Positions 46,063-57,840 of a DNA stretch of 64,000 nucleotides are shown piece by piece. A program made the translations under genes and the position numbers. The stretch's first letter is position 1. Every line of letters begins with the position of its first letter. The notes beneath the pieces were generated by a model. That model worked only from the letters and a program-made list of their open reading frames with translations. It ran no database searches and was not told the origin of the DNA. The stretch is from Eucalyptus grandis (Eukaryota > Streptophyta > Magnoliopsida > Myrtales > Myrtaceae): contig NC_052618.1 in NCBI RefSeq assembly GCF_016545825.1, positions 36,650,196 to 36,714,195 on the forward strand, written 5' to 3'.

Positions 46063-46856
46063 GGTGCTGCATGGCAACGTTTCTGTTCCTCAAAATTTCT
46101 GTTCTTTGGTTCCCGGAACAAAAAAGAACAAACACGTTTTTAACATCAGTTGTTTTTTTATTAGGGAATAGAAAGTTAGCCCGGGAATAGATTTGGAGCG
46201 AAAATGAGAAGCAAAAAAAAATTTGCTTTTTGTCCCGAACAATTTCTAGAAATAAGCTGATTTTCTTTTTTTATTTTCTTTTATTTTCTTTTCTTGCCGC
46301 GACCACTGCCAACCGCCCGGAGCCACCGCCCATCGCCGCCACCACCGTCGCCGGCCGCCGCCGCCGCCGCCGCTTATCTCGCGGCGCCGCCCGCCGGTTG
46401 CGGCCGCCGCCACCATCTCGGCGCCGCCCGCCGTTGCATCGTCGCCGGCCGCCCGCCCGCCGTTGCGGCCGCCGCCCTCCGTTACCGTTGCCGTTGCCGT
46501 CGCCGCCGCTGCCGCCGGTTGCGGCCGTCGGCCCTCCGGCCGCCGCCACCTCACAGCCGGCGGTGACGATCGACAACCGGCGGTAGTGAGGCGGCAGCGG
46601 CTGGAGGGCCAGCGACCGCGACCGGCGAGCAGGCGGCGGCGATCCGTCGACAAGAATAAAAAATGAATAAATACAAACAAGAAATTGTTGCGTTACCAAA
46701 CGCATTTCTATTCTTTTTCTATTCCAAGAGTAGAAATTTTGTATCGTTACCAAACGGGTTCTTTTACTCGAAATTGTTCCCAGGAGCGAGAAATAGAAAA
46801 GAACCATTTCTGAAAAAAAAACTCTTCCCGGAAGAGAAGCGTTGTCATGCGCAGCC
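46063..46856. mobile_element. TIR element with a CCG-rich core
   Basis: The left end ggtGCTGCATGGCAACGTTTC and the reverse complement of the right end, GGCTGCGCATGACAACGCTT, match with small gaps. Subterminal motifs (ttctattcc, accaaacg) are inverted. The middle (46300-46640) is made of ccg/gcc repeats, which explains several long but meaningless ORFs on both strands. No clean target duplication. Confidence 0.6.
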
Positions 46857-47365
46857 TTATTTGTAATTTTCACTTGTTTTCACACGTTTGTTTGTTCTCA
46901 TTTGCTGGTATATAGGTATATCTAAAACATTCCTTGTCATGACTGAAAAGTATAATTACCAATGATGCAATCTTGTTAAAAAAATTTGGCAACTCATTAC
47001 CAAATGAAGGCCCACCTTTTGTTCCATCCCCTTGTTTGGATTCATCTTTTCCATGGTTCTAAGTAGGCTTTCTAAATCGATAGGAAAATTACTAATAGGA
47101 GGGTTTTCAAAGTCGGACGTAACTTTATGCGTGTGTATATCTCCATGTATGTTAGGAATAGGAAGGAATAGGAAGGAATTGAATCTAAGGATTGTCCATA
47201 TTAATTTTATAATTATTAAATTATATCTCAAGTTTAAGCTTGTTATAAAATCCAATCCAATTGGAGGATATATACTATTCTGTTAAATCGAATATATTAA
47301 GAAAGAAATCGCAACACCAGACTCTCCTATTTGGATTAGAATTCTGGGTTGAAGAAGTTTCCTGA

Positions 47366-47608
47366 ATTATAACAAGGGGCACATCCATATAATATATATA
47401 TTTTTTGTTGGGATTCTAATTTTGAAGTCAAGAGCAGAAAAATCACTCGTGTCTTGAAGAGTTGTTTTCTTTTTTGTTCTTTATCCGAGGTCGACCGAGC
47501 AAGTGCAAGACTCCTCCGAAGGCCGTGATGGACGCGTCTGTTGATTGGACTTTCCATTTTTGTTTCTTCTTAGAAAAGAACCGCACATAAATTATAACAA
47601 GGGGCACA

Positions 47609-47648
<40 letters not shown>

Positions 47649-47828
47649 GGATTCTAATTTTGAAGTCAAGAGCAGAAAAATCACTCGCGTCTTGAAGAGT
47701 TGTTTTCTTTTTTGTTCTTTATCCGAGGTCGACCCAGCAAGTGCAGGACTCCTCCGAAGGCCGTGATGGACGCGTCTGTTGATTGGACTTGTCCTTTTTT
47801 GTTTCTTCTTAAAAGGGAACCGCACAAG
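47366..47828 (+). repeat. 225-bp tandem duplication
   Basis: 47366-47590 is repeated at 47591-47828 with few changes (aacaaggggcacat, tgttgggattctaattttga, gtcgacc.agcaagtgca, ggacgcgtctgttgattgga). An (AT)n run at 47611-47642 has expanded in the second copy only. Confidence 0.93.
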
Positions 47829-48079
47829 AAAACAGGCAATAAGGACGTCGGTAAGTGAAGTCTTCTTCACTAACGCACAAAGAAGTCTTCGAGTGGCGCT
47901 GGGAGCTGTGGATACGGTGGATTTGTGCTATGAATTCCATACCCAAACTTACTAATTTTCTTTGTAAACTCCATCCCTACTTCTTGCTGGTTTCTATGCA
48001 ATACATGCATCCAATTAAGTCTTAGAAAAAGTAATCATCTATGTATGAAGAAAGGGAAAAGCATAAAAAAGAAAAAAAA

Positions 48080-48500
48080 AACATAAATTTATTGTAATTG
48101 TATCAATTATATCCTAAACTTTTCTTATTGCTACAAATTTAGTCCATTCTACCAATTTAAACCATAAATCATTCACATAGATGTCAGCCATCTTAGATGA
48201 TATGATTGTCGCTGACGTTGACATTTTTAATAATATTGTTATATTTATTTTGATTTATTTTGTTTTTTTGTTCTTTTTTCTATTTTTTTCCTTCATTTTA
48301 AGATTTACTGAGGGCCTTCGAGACTTCTCCCACGGCAAGCGACCACAAGCAAGACCACTGGCCCTCGTTAGATTTGGGTGAGAACCGTGACCCTTACTAG
48401 TCAATTTAGAGGAAAAAATTTAAAAAAATTGTTAAAATATTAGTAAAAATATCCATGACAATGATGGTCCTACGTGATTTTTAACTTAAAATAAATAATT
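48080..48500. repeat. Putative non-autonomous Mutator-like element
   Basis: Flanking parts carry the aatttagtcc/taaaccataaa type motifs seen at 54870-55650, around a GC-richer middle (cttcgagacttctcccacgg). Inverted end similarity is weak. Low confidence. Confidence 0.3.
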
Positions 48501-48721
48501 AAATTATATGTATGATTAGAATTTCTCAAACGCAATTTTCATCATTTATCGTGGTTATCGTGTACATCCGGAGAGTCCATTAAAGCCATCACTTGCTAGG
48601 GCTCTCTCATATAATAACACTCCTGCTTATAAAAAAGAAAGGTCTTTTCTTTAAGGTTACAATGTTCCCTAATAAATGCGACTTGTGGGGCCATCACTCT
48701 TGAGGACCCTCTTTCCCTTGC

Positions 48722-48728
48722 TATAAAA
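48722..48728 (+). promoter_or_regulatory. TATA box of the membrane-protein gene
   Basis: TATAAAA, 75-81 bases upstream of the ATG at 48803. The purine-rich leader (gaaacaaaacaaaggg) between them is typical of a short plant 5' UTR. Confidence 0.65.
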
Positions 48729-48802
48729 CCAAACCTACCTAACCCCTCTTCCAGAAAACATTAAAAAAGAAACAAAACAAAGGGAAAAAAAATCCTCTCA
48801 TC

Positions 48803-49195
48803 ATGGCCTATGGGAGAAGAAGCACAGCTTCTTCAATCTCCGATGTCTTCACTCTCAACCCCCTACCAGTTCCAGTCCTTGTGATCCTGGCAGTGATCTT
48901 TATCTTTCTAGGCATATCTTGGTACTTCAGCTATGAATCGGCGGTCGAAACCGCCGGAGAGCAGATGGGTTGGATCCTTTTTGCGACGCCTATCGCTCTG
49001 ATACTGCTTGTGAAGCTCCTATCCTCTATGGATGATCCAGAGAGCTTCCTCACCAGCTCGCCATGGGGCCGGCGCAGGGCAACTTACAGGGGGCCATCCG
49101 AGGGTAGCTCACCATGGGGAGTGGCGGCTCTCATCGTGCTCGTACTTATTTTGCTCCAGTATCAGTCTAGCTTTCTCGAGAGTTGGTTTTTTTGA
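48803..49195 (+). CDS. Small plant membrane protein, three predicted spans, 130 aa, one exon
   Basis: The ATG is the first after the TATA box and lies in a fitting context (catcATGG). The protein has a short Ser-rich N-terminus, hydrophobic segments at about residues 22-43 (VPVLVILAVIFIFLGISWYF), 56-73 (GWILFATPIALILLVKLL) and 104-122 (PWGVAALIVLVLILLQYQSS), and a basic loop with SSPWGRRR. It ends FLESWFF. The gene at 58675 (minus) encodes a longer protein with the same layout and the same PWGVA...VLVL...Y..SF...WF end, so both belong to one plant family of unknown function. The pair is divergent in sequence, hence old. The single exon is complete, with a polyadenylation signal at 49444. Confidence 0.88.
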   Translation: MAYGRRSTASSISDVFTLNPLPVPVLVILAVIFIFLGISWYFSYESAVETAGEQMGWILFATPIALILLVKLLSSMDDPESFLTSSPWGRRRATYRGPSEGSSPWGVAALIVLVLILLQYQSSFLESWFF

Positions 49196-49443
49196 AGCTT
49201 TTGAAGCTGATGATGATCATGTGAAAGTGATAAACTTGAGGTGTTTATTTTGTCTTTTCTTTGTTTTTTTTTTTCCTGGATGGGCAATCAAGAAGTGGGG
49301 TTTCTGTAAACTGGATGAGACTGAGGTATAGAGTGTTTTATGAGGTAGTAAGGGTGAAAGAAAGTCTATGTGTAGGAGTTGATTAGTGGTTGAGAGGTTG
49401 ATGAGATGATCAATTCTCTCTTCTTTTTTCCGTGTATCTGCAA

Positions 49444-49449
49444 AATAAA
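49444..49449 (+). promoter_or_regulatory. Polyadenylation signal
   Basis: AATAAA about 250 bases after the stop of the gene at 48803-49195. Confidence 0.5.
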
Positions 49450-49469
49450 TAGCCTGTAAATTTACCAAT

Positions 49470-50165
49470 ACCAGAGTTACATGATGAAGTTGAGGTTGTT
49501 ATATATGTTGATCCATTGGAAACTAAGCAGCTTAATGGAAAAAAAAAATGAATCAAAAGAGCATCTATAACTGATGATTTTAGTGGAAGAGAACAACAAA
49601 CAGAAGAATTTGTTTGGAAGTTTGAGAAAGACGCAAGAAGATTAGAGGCGGATGAATTCTAGCCTTAAGTTGGAGAACGGTGAACATCCATAAACTGATC
49701 TTCTCCTGAGCAACCTAGTCACTACTCCAAGATGGTATAGGTGGATTTCCACTTATAACGACCTTTTTTTTCTAAGTAATAATTTGCAGCAACCCATTCC
49801 TATTTGATGTGAGACGTTTGGCGTTACATTATTTAGGGGAAATCCTATGGTCCAATCCTCTAATTTATGGGACCGGTCCTGTATCTAATCTGGATCGTTG
49901 GATCAAAAGAAGAAAATTCCAACGATCAGATGGTCTTAAGAAGATAATGACTTACTAACTTTTAAGTAAAGTCGCTAAAGATAAGATTGCCAATGTTATT
50001 ATTGGCTGAGAAAAATTATGACGTGTGGAATAAGTGCGTGGCTTTTTTGGTGATGGAAAAACAAATCGCTTTTCTTGGACAACCTTGTTTTTCCTTCAAA
50101 TCCAGTACAAGTAATTCAATCAGACACAAAGGAAATCATTAAAATCTCATTCGTGAATAGCTCGA
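49470..50165. other. Intergenic spacer
   Basis: No gene seen. A perfect 10-bp inverted repeat, GATCGTTGGA...TCCAACGATC (49893-49902 and 49918-49927), could form a hairpin. Confidence 0.5.
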
Positions 50166-50169
50166 GATT

Positions 50170-50470
50170 AAGTGAATCATGCATTTCTCCGATTTTGGTC
50201 AAATGGATCATCCACCTTTTGAGTGGATTAAATTGACTAATGATAGGGCCTCTAAAAATAACCTAGGACTTATTGGTGCAAGGAGCTTATTTAGAAATGA
50301 AAAGGGTAACTATCTTGGTGGTTGGGAATCAACTTTGCAAAATAACTTGGTTTTCATAAGTTCATCATTGAGATTGACTCTAAATTAATTGTTGATTTAG
50401 CCCTAATATCCGAAGACTATTGTGCTCTTACTTTGAGTTTAAAGTGCAACATAACTTTCAATAAGAAATA
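50170..50470 (+). pseudogene. RNase H domain remnant of a LINE
   Basis: The plus strand reads HPPFEWIKLTNDRASKNNLG, LIGARSLFRNEKGNYLGG and then, after a break, DSKLIVDLALISEDYCA. This is the RVT_3-type RNase H that ends plant LINE ORF2 (typical: P..WIKLN.DGA...N.G.AG.GG..R...G..L.G, then E.DS..V..L). The first catalytic Asp is changed (TNDR for NTDG order) and a stop interrupts. It is only about 100 residues long and is a separate element from the LINE at 3571. Confidence 0.7.
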
Positions 50471-50760
50471 GCTCTAGTGGTTGGCTTGCTAATTTTGGAA
50501 TCAATAAGTGTTTAAATTCTAGTTTGTTTTCATTACTCCTAGAGAGATACTTCATATTTTATTATGAGATAAATAGAAACAGTAAATTTATGACGTTAAA
50601 TTTTTGTATTCAGTTTTAACCATGTTTCATACAAAAGAAAAATTAGAACATATGAGGAAAATTATTCACTGATAGGGCCTTTAAGTTTATAAACCATGAA
50701 GTAATATTACGATCCTAGAATGAGTTAAAAAGAAAATTATCCAATTCATTCCTAAATTTA

Positions 50761-51027
50761 TTATGGGGATGTCAATCCAATTCGAAAATTGTTAATTTTG
50801 CTAATTTATACTTAAGCATTTACGAAAATTCCAATATAATCATTTTAGCCAAATTTTAGTAGAAATGGCCAACGTAATGGTCCAATCATCGTCTTCCTAA
50901 GTGACATATTGCTACTTAGTAATTTCCGACGAAAATTGATGAAAATGATTATATTGGAATCTTGAACAAAGATTTAGGATTAATTGGCAAAATTAAAAAG
51001 TTAAGAATTGAATTGACATCCCTATAA
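50761..51027. mobile_element. 267-bp MITE with TA target duplication
   Basis: The ends are TTATGGGGATGTCAAT and the reverse complement TTATAGGGATGTCAAT. Inverted similarity continues through ccaatataatcatttt. TA flanks both ends (50759-50760 and 51028-51029). Non-coding; Tc1/mariner-like by its TSD. Confidence 0.75.
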
Positions 51028-51056
51028 TAGGGGAGTATGACTATCTAGACTATTTA

Positions 51057-51746
51057 GGGAAAATGTCACAAATGGTCCCCAAATTTTCATCTAATGTTCA
51101 ATTTCATCTCTGACCTTTCGATTTGCTCAATTTAATCCCTAAACTATTAATAAATGTTCCATCTAGTCCCTGACCATTTGAAAATTGACCAATTTCGTCC
51201 TTCTCTTAGTTAAAGTTAATGGAATTGGCTTACATGGCTTTTAGTCTCTTATATATAAAATAAAAAAGGACATGTGGAATATCTACATGGAAATTACCTT
51301 TAAAACAGGTCAAATTGTGGCCACCATCCAAAAAAGAGATACATAACCACTTATTCTCTCTACTTTTGTTATTAGTGCTCTCATCTCTAGCTGACGCCTA
51401 ATTTGTCTTCCTTTTTAAAGATATATATTGGCTCATAATTCTAGTAATCCAACTTAGTTCCATGTCATCAATTAATGCTCCACGTTATCACTTAACAGTT
51501 TGAACAAATGGAAGGACTAGATGGAACATTTGTTAATAGTTCAGGAACCAAATTGAGTAAATCGAAAGCTTAGGGATGAAATTGAACATTAGATAAAAGT
51601 TCAGGGACCAAATTGAGCAAATCGAAAGCTCAATGATGAAATTGAACATTAGATGAAAGTTTAGGGATCAAATTGAGTAAATCGAAAACTCATGGATGAA
51701 ATTAAACATTAAATAAAAGTTCAGGGATCATTTGTGACATTTTCCC
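51057..51746. mobile_element. 690-bp Mutator-type MITE, perfect 9-bp TSD GACTATTTA
   Basis: The ends GGGAAAATGTCACAAATG are inverted, with imperfect inverted similarity over roughly 100 bases. GACTATTTA flanks it at 51048-51056 and 51747-51755. The right arm contains a subterminal unit (gggatgaaattgaacatta, aaaagttcaggga, caaattgag.aaatcgaaa) three times in tandem. No transposase. The 9-bp TSD is the mark of Mutator-like elements. Confidence 0.9.
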
Positions 51747-51759
51747 GACTATTTACCCT

Positions 51760-52499
51760 AGTGCAACAAAAGCATACCAAAGATTTTGAGTTCTCGCCTG
51801 AAAAAATGTCCTATTCTGAAATTTTGGTACAATATGATGATACCTAGATCTTCCTCTCAAAACCCAAAAGAGAGTACATCAAAATCAACTGCAGAAAAAC
51901 AAAAGCATTAAATCAAACCACTATATTGCCAATGGTGCATAGTGATTTCATCAACACAGTGAATTCTCTAAATTACCGCCGTTGGACTTGAATTTCCGTC
52001 TTTTAAATAAACGTTTGATCCATTTCCAGCATATATCTGGCTCAGGAGAAGTTACATAACGAGTACAATCAAGAAACCTAAACAGCGTCATGCGAACATT
52101 GTGATAGTACTTGTATTGTCACGTTAACCAGCCACCTCACCGAACTTGATGAATTTCGCGTGAGCTTCACTACATGCATGCGTTGCATGATGCAAATTAT
52201 TCACAGATAGCTGGTTTGGTTATAGATCTTTCATAATGGCAAATGTATTCCATAATAAGGATATATTTGTTTCGGTAAAATTTCGTAATAAAAAAAATGC
52301 TTTCCCATAAAATTATTTTTAAGGAAAATATTTTTTCCTTTTTAGATAAGAAAATTTGTTCCCTAATTTTAAGCATGCAAATTTCATTTGAGCGTAAATG
52401 TTTTTTCTTACCTGATCATTTTTACCGGATAACTATTTTACGAAAAGTTTTCTCATTTAAATAAACACGCCTCAAAGTCAGAAATTCAAGATTACACTA
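51760..52499. other. Intergenic DNA with a MITE-like AT-rich part
   Basis: 52240-52470 carries aggaaaatattttttcc-type motifs of the family at 11281. No gene is seen. Confidence 0.45.
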
Positions 52500-53774
52500 A
52501 GGGCGCGCATGATAAAATTTATGTTTCTCGATTTCTCTATTTCTCTGTTCTCCGGAACAGGTTTGGAACAAAAATCCGTTTGGTAACGCAATTTGATTTA
52601 TCTATTTCTGAAACAGATTTCTATTCCAAAAATAGAAAATCGAAGAAATCGAAGCTGGAATTTTTAGCTTCTCGGTTTCTGAAATAAAAATAAAAAAAAA
52701 ATTTCTCAACTTTTCAATTTAGTTAATTTAGTCCAAATATTTTAATGATTTTTTAATATAATCATTTCAATTAATATTGATTGAAAATCTTAACCATTGG
52801 GCTAGATGGTGGGAATTGAATGAACAATGCTTCATTTGTTGCACGCAAGAGATTTCACGCATGGTAATAGTCAACTTGCCATATTCATATCTAACGAGTC
52901 TTTCTTCACCTACTCTTCCGTAGTACGCTAGATAACGACTCTATCCAGCTAACTATTTTTTTAATCATAAACTTCATATTGAGGCGGTAAAAATGTGTCA
53001 AATCATTAGGGTTTCATCTTATTTTTCTTTTATATAATGTCCTCACTTATCAAGACATGGGTAAAAAGAGATCTAATAAGGAATCTGTTGTTCTTGTAAG
53101 AGTGTTGATGAAAATACAGATTTTGATAATAAATTTTTAAATAATCATAGTGTTGATAATTTTGAAAAAAATTGGTGACGATTTTTGAACATGGTGAGGA
53201 TTTTTTTAACAAAATTTGGAAAGAAATTGGAATTAGACTTGAAGTTAGGATTTCTTTTAGGAGATTAGACTATTATAAGCACGGCTATCATTAGACTTAT
53301 TTGATTAATGAGAAATCAATTTTGGCAAAAACATAACGACATATTCACTACAATTGAATTTCAATTGATTTTTCTTTTTTGCCATGTTTATTTTTCGAAA
53401 GAAAATATTACATAATAGGAAATGTAAGCACATGTAATAGGAAATTCCATGAAAATGTATTTTCAACTTTTGTAATGTATTAGTATTATTTTGACTATTA
53501 TTTAGTATTTGAGGATTTCCTATGTTGCTTTAGTTTTATTTCAACTATTATTTTGTATTTGATGATTTCTTATATTGTTATCTAATCAATTTCTATTCCT
53601 AGAAATTGAAATTTTATTCTGTTATCAAACGGATTTCTATTTCAAAAATATAAATTTTGAATAATTATCAAACAGGTTTTTTTGCTCAGAAACTTGTCCG
53701 GAGAATAAAAATTAAGAAATCAATTTCTAGCCAGAAATCAATTTCTGAAACAGAAATTTTGTCATGTGCGCCCT
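52500..53774. mobile_element. 1.27-kb TIR element (AGGGCGCGCATGA ends)
   Basis: The left end AGGGCGCGCATGATAAAATT and the reverse complement of the right end, AGGGCGCACATGACAAAATT, match. Both continue with tttctg/tatgtttc and gatttc. The interior is AT-rich without a transposase. No clear target duplication. The tips resemble GCGCATGACAACG of the element at 46063. Confidence 0.75.
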
Positions 53775-53779
53775 AAATT

Positions 53780-54869
53780 CCTCCCTCAATGATCAAATCA
53801 GTCAGATCATTTCGTATGCACACGCTTTTCTTCCTTTGCCTTCCTTTCCTTTCCTTTTTCTAGGAGTAACGAGGATCATGCTTTTGTCTGGCCACTCAAA
53901 GCAAAGGTCAGCAAGACCGATCGTGACATGATTTTGTCTATTATATGATAAAGCCCGACCTCTGTGGCTCGTGGTCCCGGTCACAAATTAAATGGCGATC
54001 ACGAAGTGGCCACGTTCTTGCTGGTGCTTGGTCCATGAAGTTTCTCGGCTCTATCCTATTGTCAAATCGTGGGGCTAAATATCACATGGTCGGCTCTATT
54101 AAAGAAAATCAATCATATTTTGCCACGTTAAAAAAAATCCAAAAGATCTCCCTTCGTGATTAATTCTATCTAGCATATAACAATAAATTACACATATATA
54201 AAAATTTATCCACGGTTAATTTGGATGTTTCTCTTAATTCTTCATAATCCTAGGAATTGTGCATATATTTTCGTTGATAATGTATATCTCCAATTTATTA
54301 TAATTATTATGGAAAATTAAAAAAAAAAAAATCATAACTATCTATTATATTACACTCGAAGATTTCAATCATTATTTTTCTAATTCTCTGCTCCCTTCCA
54401 TCATTTCTTCCTTCCTTCCTTCCTTCCTTTTTTTCTCCTTTGATCTTGTGTCTGCTTTTTTTCTTTTTAAGCTGCAATAAGAGAAAAGGCAAAGTAGGTC
54501 ATATTTAATATTCGGTGTGCTACAATCACCTTACACTTTTGAAAATTCAGTATATTGTCTTCCTATTATATAAAGGAAAGATGTCGGACTTATTAAGATT
54601 GATTTGCGGATTTTTTTTTTTTAATTTGGTCTTATGCAGTTAATACAAAGGGACGATACTTGCATGCATTTTAAGTTTACGGTGTGGTTTTGGTAACAAA
54701 TTATTCTTTCTCGTTGTCTCTTCTTTTTGTCTTTTTCTCTTCTCTATGAATAAGAATTTCCTTTTTACGCCAAACACTTTAAAATTTTTCTTCTTTCGTG
54801 GAAAGCTCGTTTGTTCGCTGGACTTCTTAATAAATACATTATTTAATGGAAAAGTAGTGTGTATTATTA
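53780..54869. other. Intergenic DNA; TTCC microsatellite at 54408-54432
   Basis: No gene recognised. A short (TTCC)n run lies at 54408-54432. Confidence 0.5.
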
Positions 54870-55650
54870 TCAATAATTTGCCCCTAACTCTATTGTATTT
54901 TTATCAATTTAGTCCTAAATTTTCAATTTTGCAATTGGATCCCAAACGTCTTCGTGTTTTGCCAATTAAGTCAATCCAACTAATTTTAAAGGAAAATGCA
55001 AATGTATACCCCAACTGTCTTACATAACATGGCAAGCACTATCATGGATTATTTTAATAATATTTTAATATTTTTTCAAAAAAAATTCTTTTTTCTTTTC
55101 TTTTACTCCTAACCCTAGGCCGGTGACCCTTGCTGGCCATGGGCGAGTACTTCGTATCCTCACCAGCCACAAGTGAGAGCCTCAACATCTTTGTCAGCCA
55201 TAAGTGAGGCTGTCATGCCCTTGCATAGAACCAAACAAGGGCTGCAACGCCCTTGCCTAGTGGCCTAGCTTGTGATTAGTGAGGGCCCAACGACCTTCCT
55301 TGTGGCTGGTGAGGAAATGAAGGCCCTTGCCCAAGCCAAGTGAGGGTAGCAACACCCTCACCCACAACTAGTGAGAGTCAGTTGGAGACCTCCCTAACCC
55401 AAGGTTAAAAAAAGAAGAAAAGCATGATAAAAAATCGAAAAAATATAAAATATTATTTAAAATTATCCGCGTCAGTCAGTACTGTACCACGTAGGATGAC
55501 TAGCCTTCACATTAGCAATTTCAGCCACACTTGACCAAATAGACTCAATTGATAAAATTTGAAAAGGTTTAGGAATCAATTGTCAAAATTGAAAGGTTTA
55601 TAACTAAATCCATAAAAGTGTAATAGATTTAGAATTTTTTGGACAATTTT
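54870..55650. repeat. Putative non-autonomous Mutator-like element
   Basis: The outer parts have aatttagtcctaaattttcaa on one side and the inverted type tgtcaaaattgaaagg...ggacaattttccc on the other. They surround a GC-richer middle (55110-55400) with repeated gtgagg/cttgcc motifs. It looks like the family at 48080-48500 and, at the tips, the MITE at 51057. Confidence 0.4.
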
Positions 55651-56070
55651 CCCACATCATTTGTATCTTTAAGCATAGAGCCATACGAGTATAGCTAAGT
55701 TTAGTTTGTACATAGTACCATTTCTCATATTGATTTCTTTTCGTTTGAGGATTTTTTTCAGGGGACTAAACCCAATCAATAATTATATTATTAAGTACGC
55801 ATAAAATTTCTGCACTTTTAATTCATTTTAAGATAATCTCGACTAAAGTACCCAGGCCAAATTTAATATTTCACGAACTTTGATCAAAGAGCGAATAATT
55901 GAGTGCTTATTCTTAAAATGGGGTTAAGACTTCGGAGAGCTTTCAAGCGAATGATGCAAATTTTGACATTTTCGTGGGAGGAAAATTGAGGAAATGTTGA
56001 AATTTTCTATCTATTTTGTTCAACCCGATACATTCCTAACTCAACCTTAGAGTGTGATATTGTATGCAAA
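55651..56070. other. Intergenic spacer
   Basis: AT-rich. I see nothing identifiable. Confidence 0.5.
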
Positions 56071-56074
56071 TAAT

Positions 56075-56480
56075 TGTCACGAGCCAATTGATCTAGCATT
56101 CCCTAATATATGCGGCCTTAAGATTACTCTCAAATAGCCTTACTCACGCTCGACTCACAAGAATTCTAGAGAAAGAAGTTTTGGATTTGTATTACACTTG
56201 TAAATGAGTTTATATAATGAGGGGAATGAGACCCCTATATATAAAAGTACATGACAAATTATATCTAGATCTCTCTTCCATCATATGGTGGAGATTATAT
56301 CTCTCCAACTACCATCTATCCGCATTTATTACATGTTCATACATTTGCCGTATCACCCCAGGAGTATTCCAGAACACTTGAGAAAGCCTTAGCACTTAGG
56401 GATGCCAATTGAGGGTTGCTTGTTCCAAGGATTGGTCATGACCATCGTACAAAACACTCTTGGAATGTGACATATTCATG
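56075..56480 (-). mobile_element. Possible copia-type LTR remnant
   Basis: The minus strand carries TTTTATATATAGGGG (about 56230-56245), then aaactcatttacaagtg, gaattcttgtgagt and a tip GGCTCGTGACA at 56075. This is the promoter and R layout of many plant copia LTRs. The 5' border and a target duplication were not found. Confidence 0.35.
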
Positions 56481-56484
56481 TAGG

Positions 56485-57210
56485 TGCACGTAGTTAGTTA
56501 CAAGTCGAATAAATGAAATCTTAACTTTTCTAAGCATGCCAAAAAAAAAATTACTTTCTATTTGAATGGCATTGATAAAAAGAATGTTTATAATATCATG
56601 ATTTAATTAGAAAAACGTAAGTTCACCTTTAGGTTGATTTTACTTGATAGTCTTGATTGGAGCAGTAACTCTTCTTATGAAATTATAGAATGAAACGATC
56701 ATTATAAAAAAAGAAACATCATGTTGTTCATTAAACACGGGCAAATAAGATAAAATAAAAAAGAAATCCCAAATTATACCTATCGTAATACAAAAACTCT
56801 AACTGTATTTTTTTTTTTTTTTGTGTCATAAAAAACCTTAATCTTGCCTATTATAACACAAATGGCCCCAACAATTTTTTTTTCTCTGCGTGTCTTGAAA
56901 AAACCTGAACTTATACGTGTGTAACATAGATATACCATATTTCAATCCCATTCAAGATGTATTTATCACACTAGTATAAGTTTGGGACTTTTTATACCAT
57001 AAAAAAAAGTTTGAAGTATTTGTATCATAATAGACAAGTTTAGGGTCACAAATTTTGGGGCAATTATGTCACAGTATGCATAATTTAGAATATTTTGTTG
57101 TATTAATCCTTAAACTAAAAATATATTGACAAATAATATCCACCAAAAAGCACGAGTCTTTGACTTCTTTAACACATAAACTAGATTGAAAGAAAATAAT
57201 CTCCTTCTTT
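56485..57210. other. Repeat-like AT-rich spacer
   Basis: Contains inverted or direct motifs of the type tataacacaa, cataaaaaa and gtttaggg, probably MITE debris. No gene is seen. Confidence 0.4.
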
Positions 57211-57216
57211 TTTATA

Positions 57217-57840
57217 TGTTGAAATACTATCCCACATCACTTGACAACGTGTCTTATATTATCTTTGTATTCATCTAATCACCTTTCACCCGTAAATTTA
57301 AAGCTTTTTGGTTAAACTTTCCAACATGTTATTAGAGCCAGTGCTATCACTTTCATGTTGCTTCTAATCATGCTAATATGTTCTTTATATGCATGTGATT
57401 CCTTTCACCTATAAACTTGAGCTTTAAGTTCAAATCTTCTAGGTTTATATTTGCTTCCCAATTACATTATTTTATATATTTTAAGCCTCTATTTTCGCAT
57501 ATATGCATCCATCCTTATCAGTCAAATTCCACATGTCACTCCTAATTTGACTTGCACTTGAAGAGGGTTTTAAAACATGGTCCAGATCGCTTGGCAACGG
57601 GTTTCATATGCTCTATTTGTGCTAAACTGGTTTGCACTTGAGAGAGGGTGTTAAGACATTATTTCATGTCATTTGACGACAGTCCTATATGCTTTATTTT
57701 CGTGTGTGTATGTTCACCCCATTAACCAAATTTCACATGCCGCTCCTAATTTGGTTTACACGTGAGGGTATATCAAAATATTGTCTCAAATCGCTTGACA
57801 AGAGACGATATATGTGATGTTCATTCATCTATTCACCTTC
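57217..57840 (+). mobile_element. Decayed TRIM-like retrotransposon ladder
   Basis: 57217-57326 starts TGTTGAAATACTATCCCACA and ends CAACA. It is followed at once by TGTTATTAGAGCC, a near match to the tRNA-Met primer-binding site TGGTATCAGAGCC. LTR-like starts recur at about 57567, 57645 and 57765 (aaaacat/aagacat/aaaatat followed by tcgcttgacaa). Each is preceded by a purine tract (gaagagggt, gagagagggtg, gtgaggg) and by caaattccacatg.c.ctcctaatttg. A partial LTR end is at 57390-57440. No coding capacity. Confidence 0.6.

Noticed and set aside
46230..46873. Four overlapping ORFs of 90-200 codons
   Set aside because: All are products of the ccg/gcc repeat core of a TIR element, open on both strands, with low-complexity translations.
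50179..50388. Considered a new small gene
   Set aside because: The translation fits a degraded LINE RNase H domain and is interrupted.
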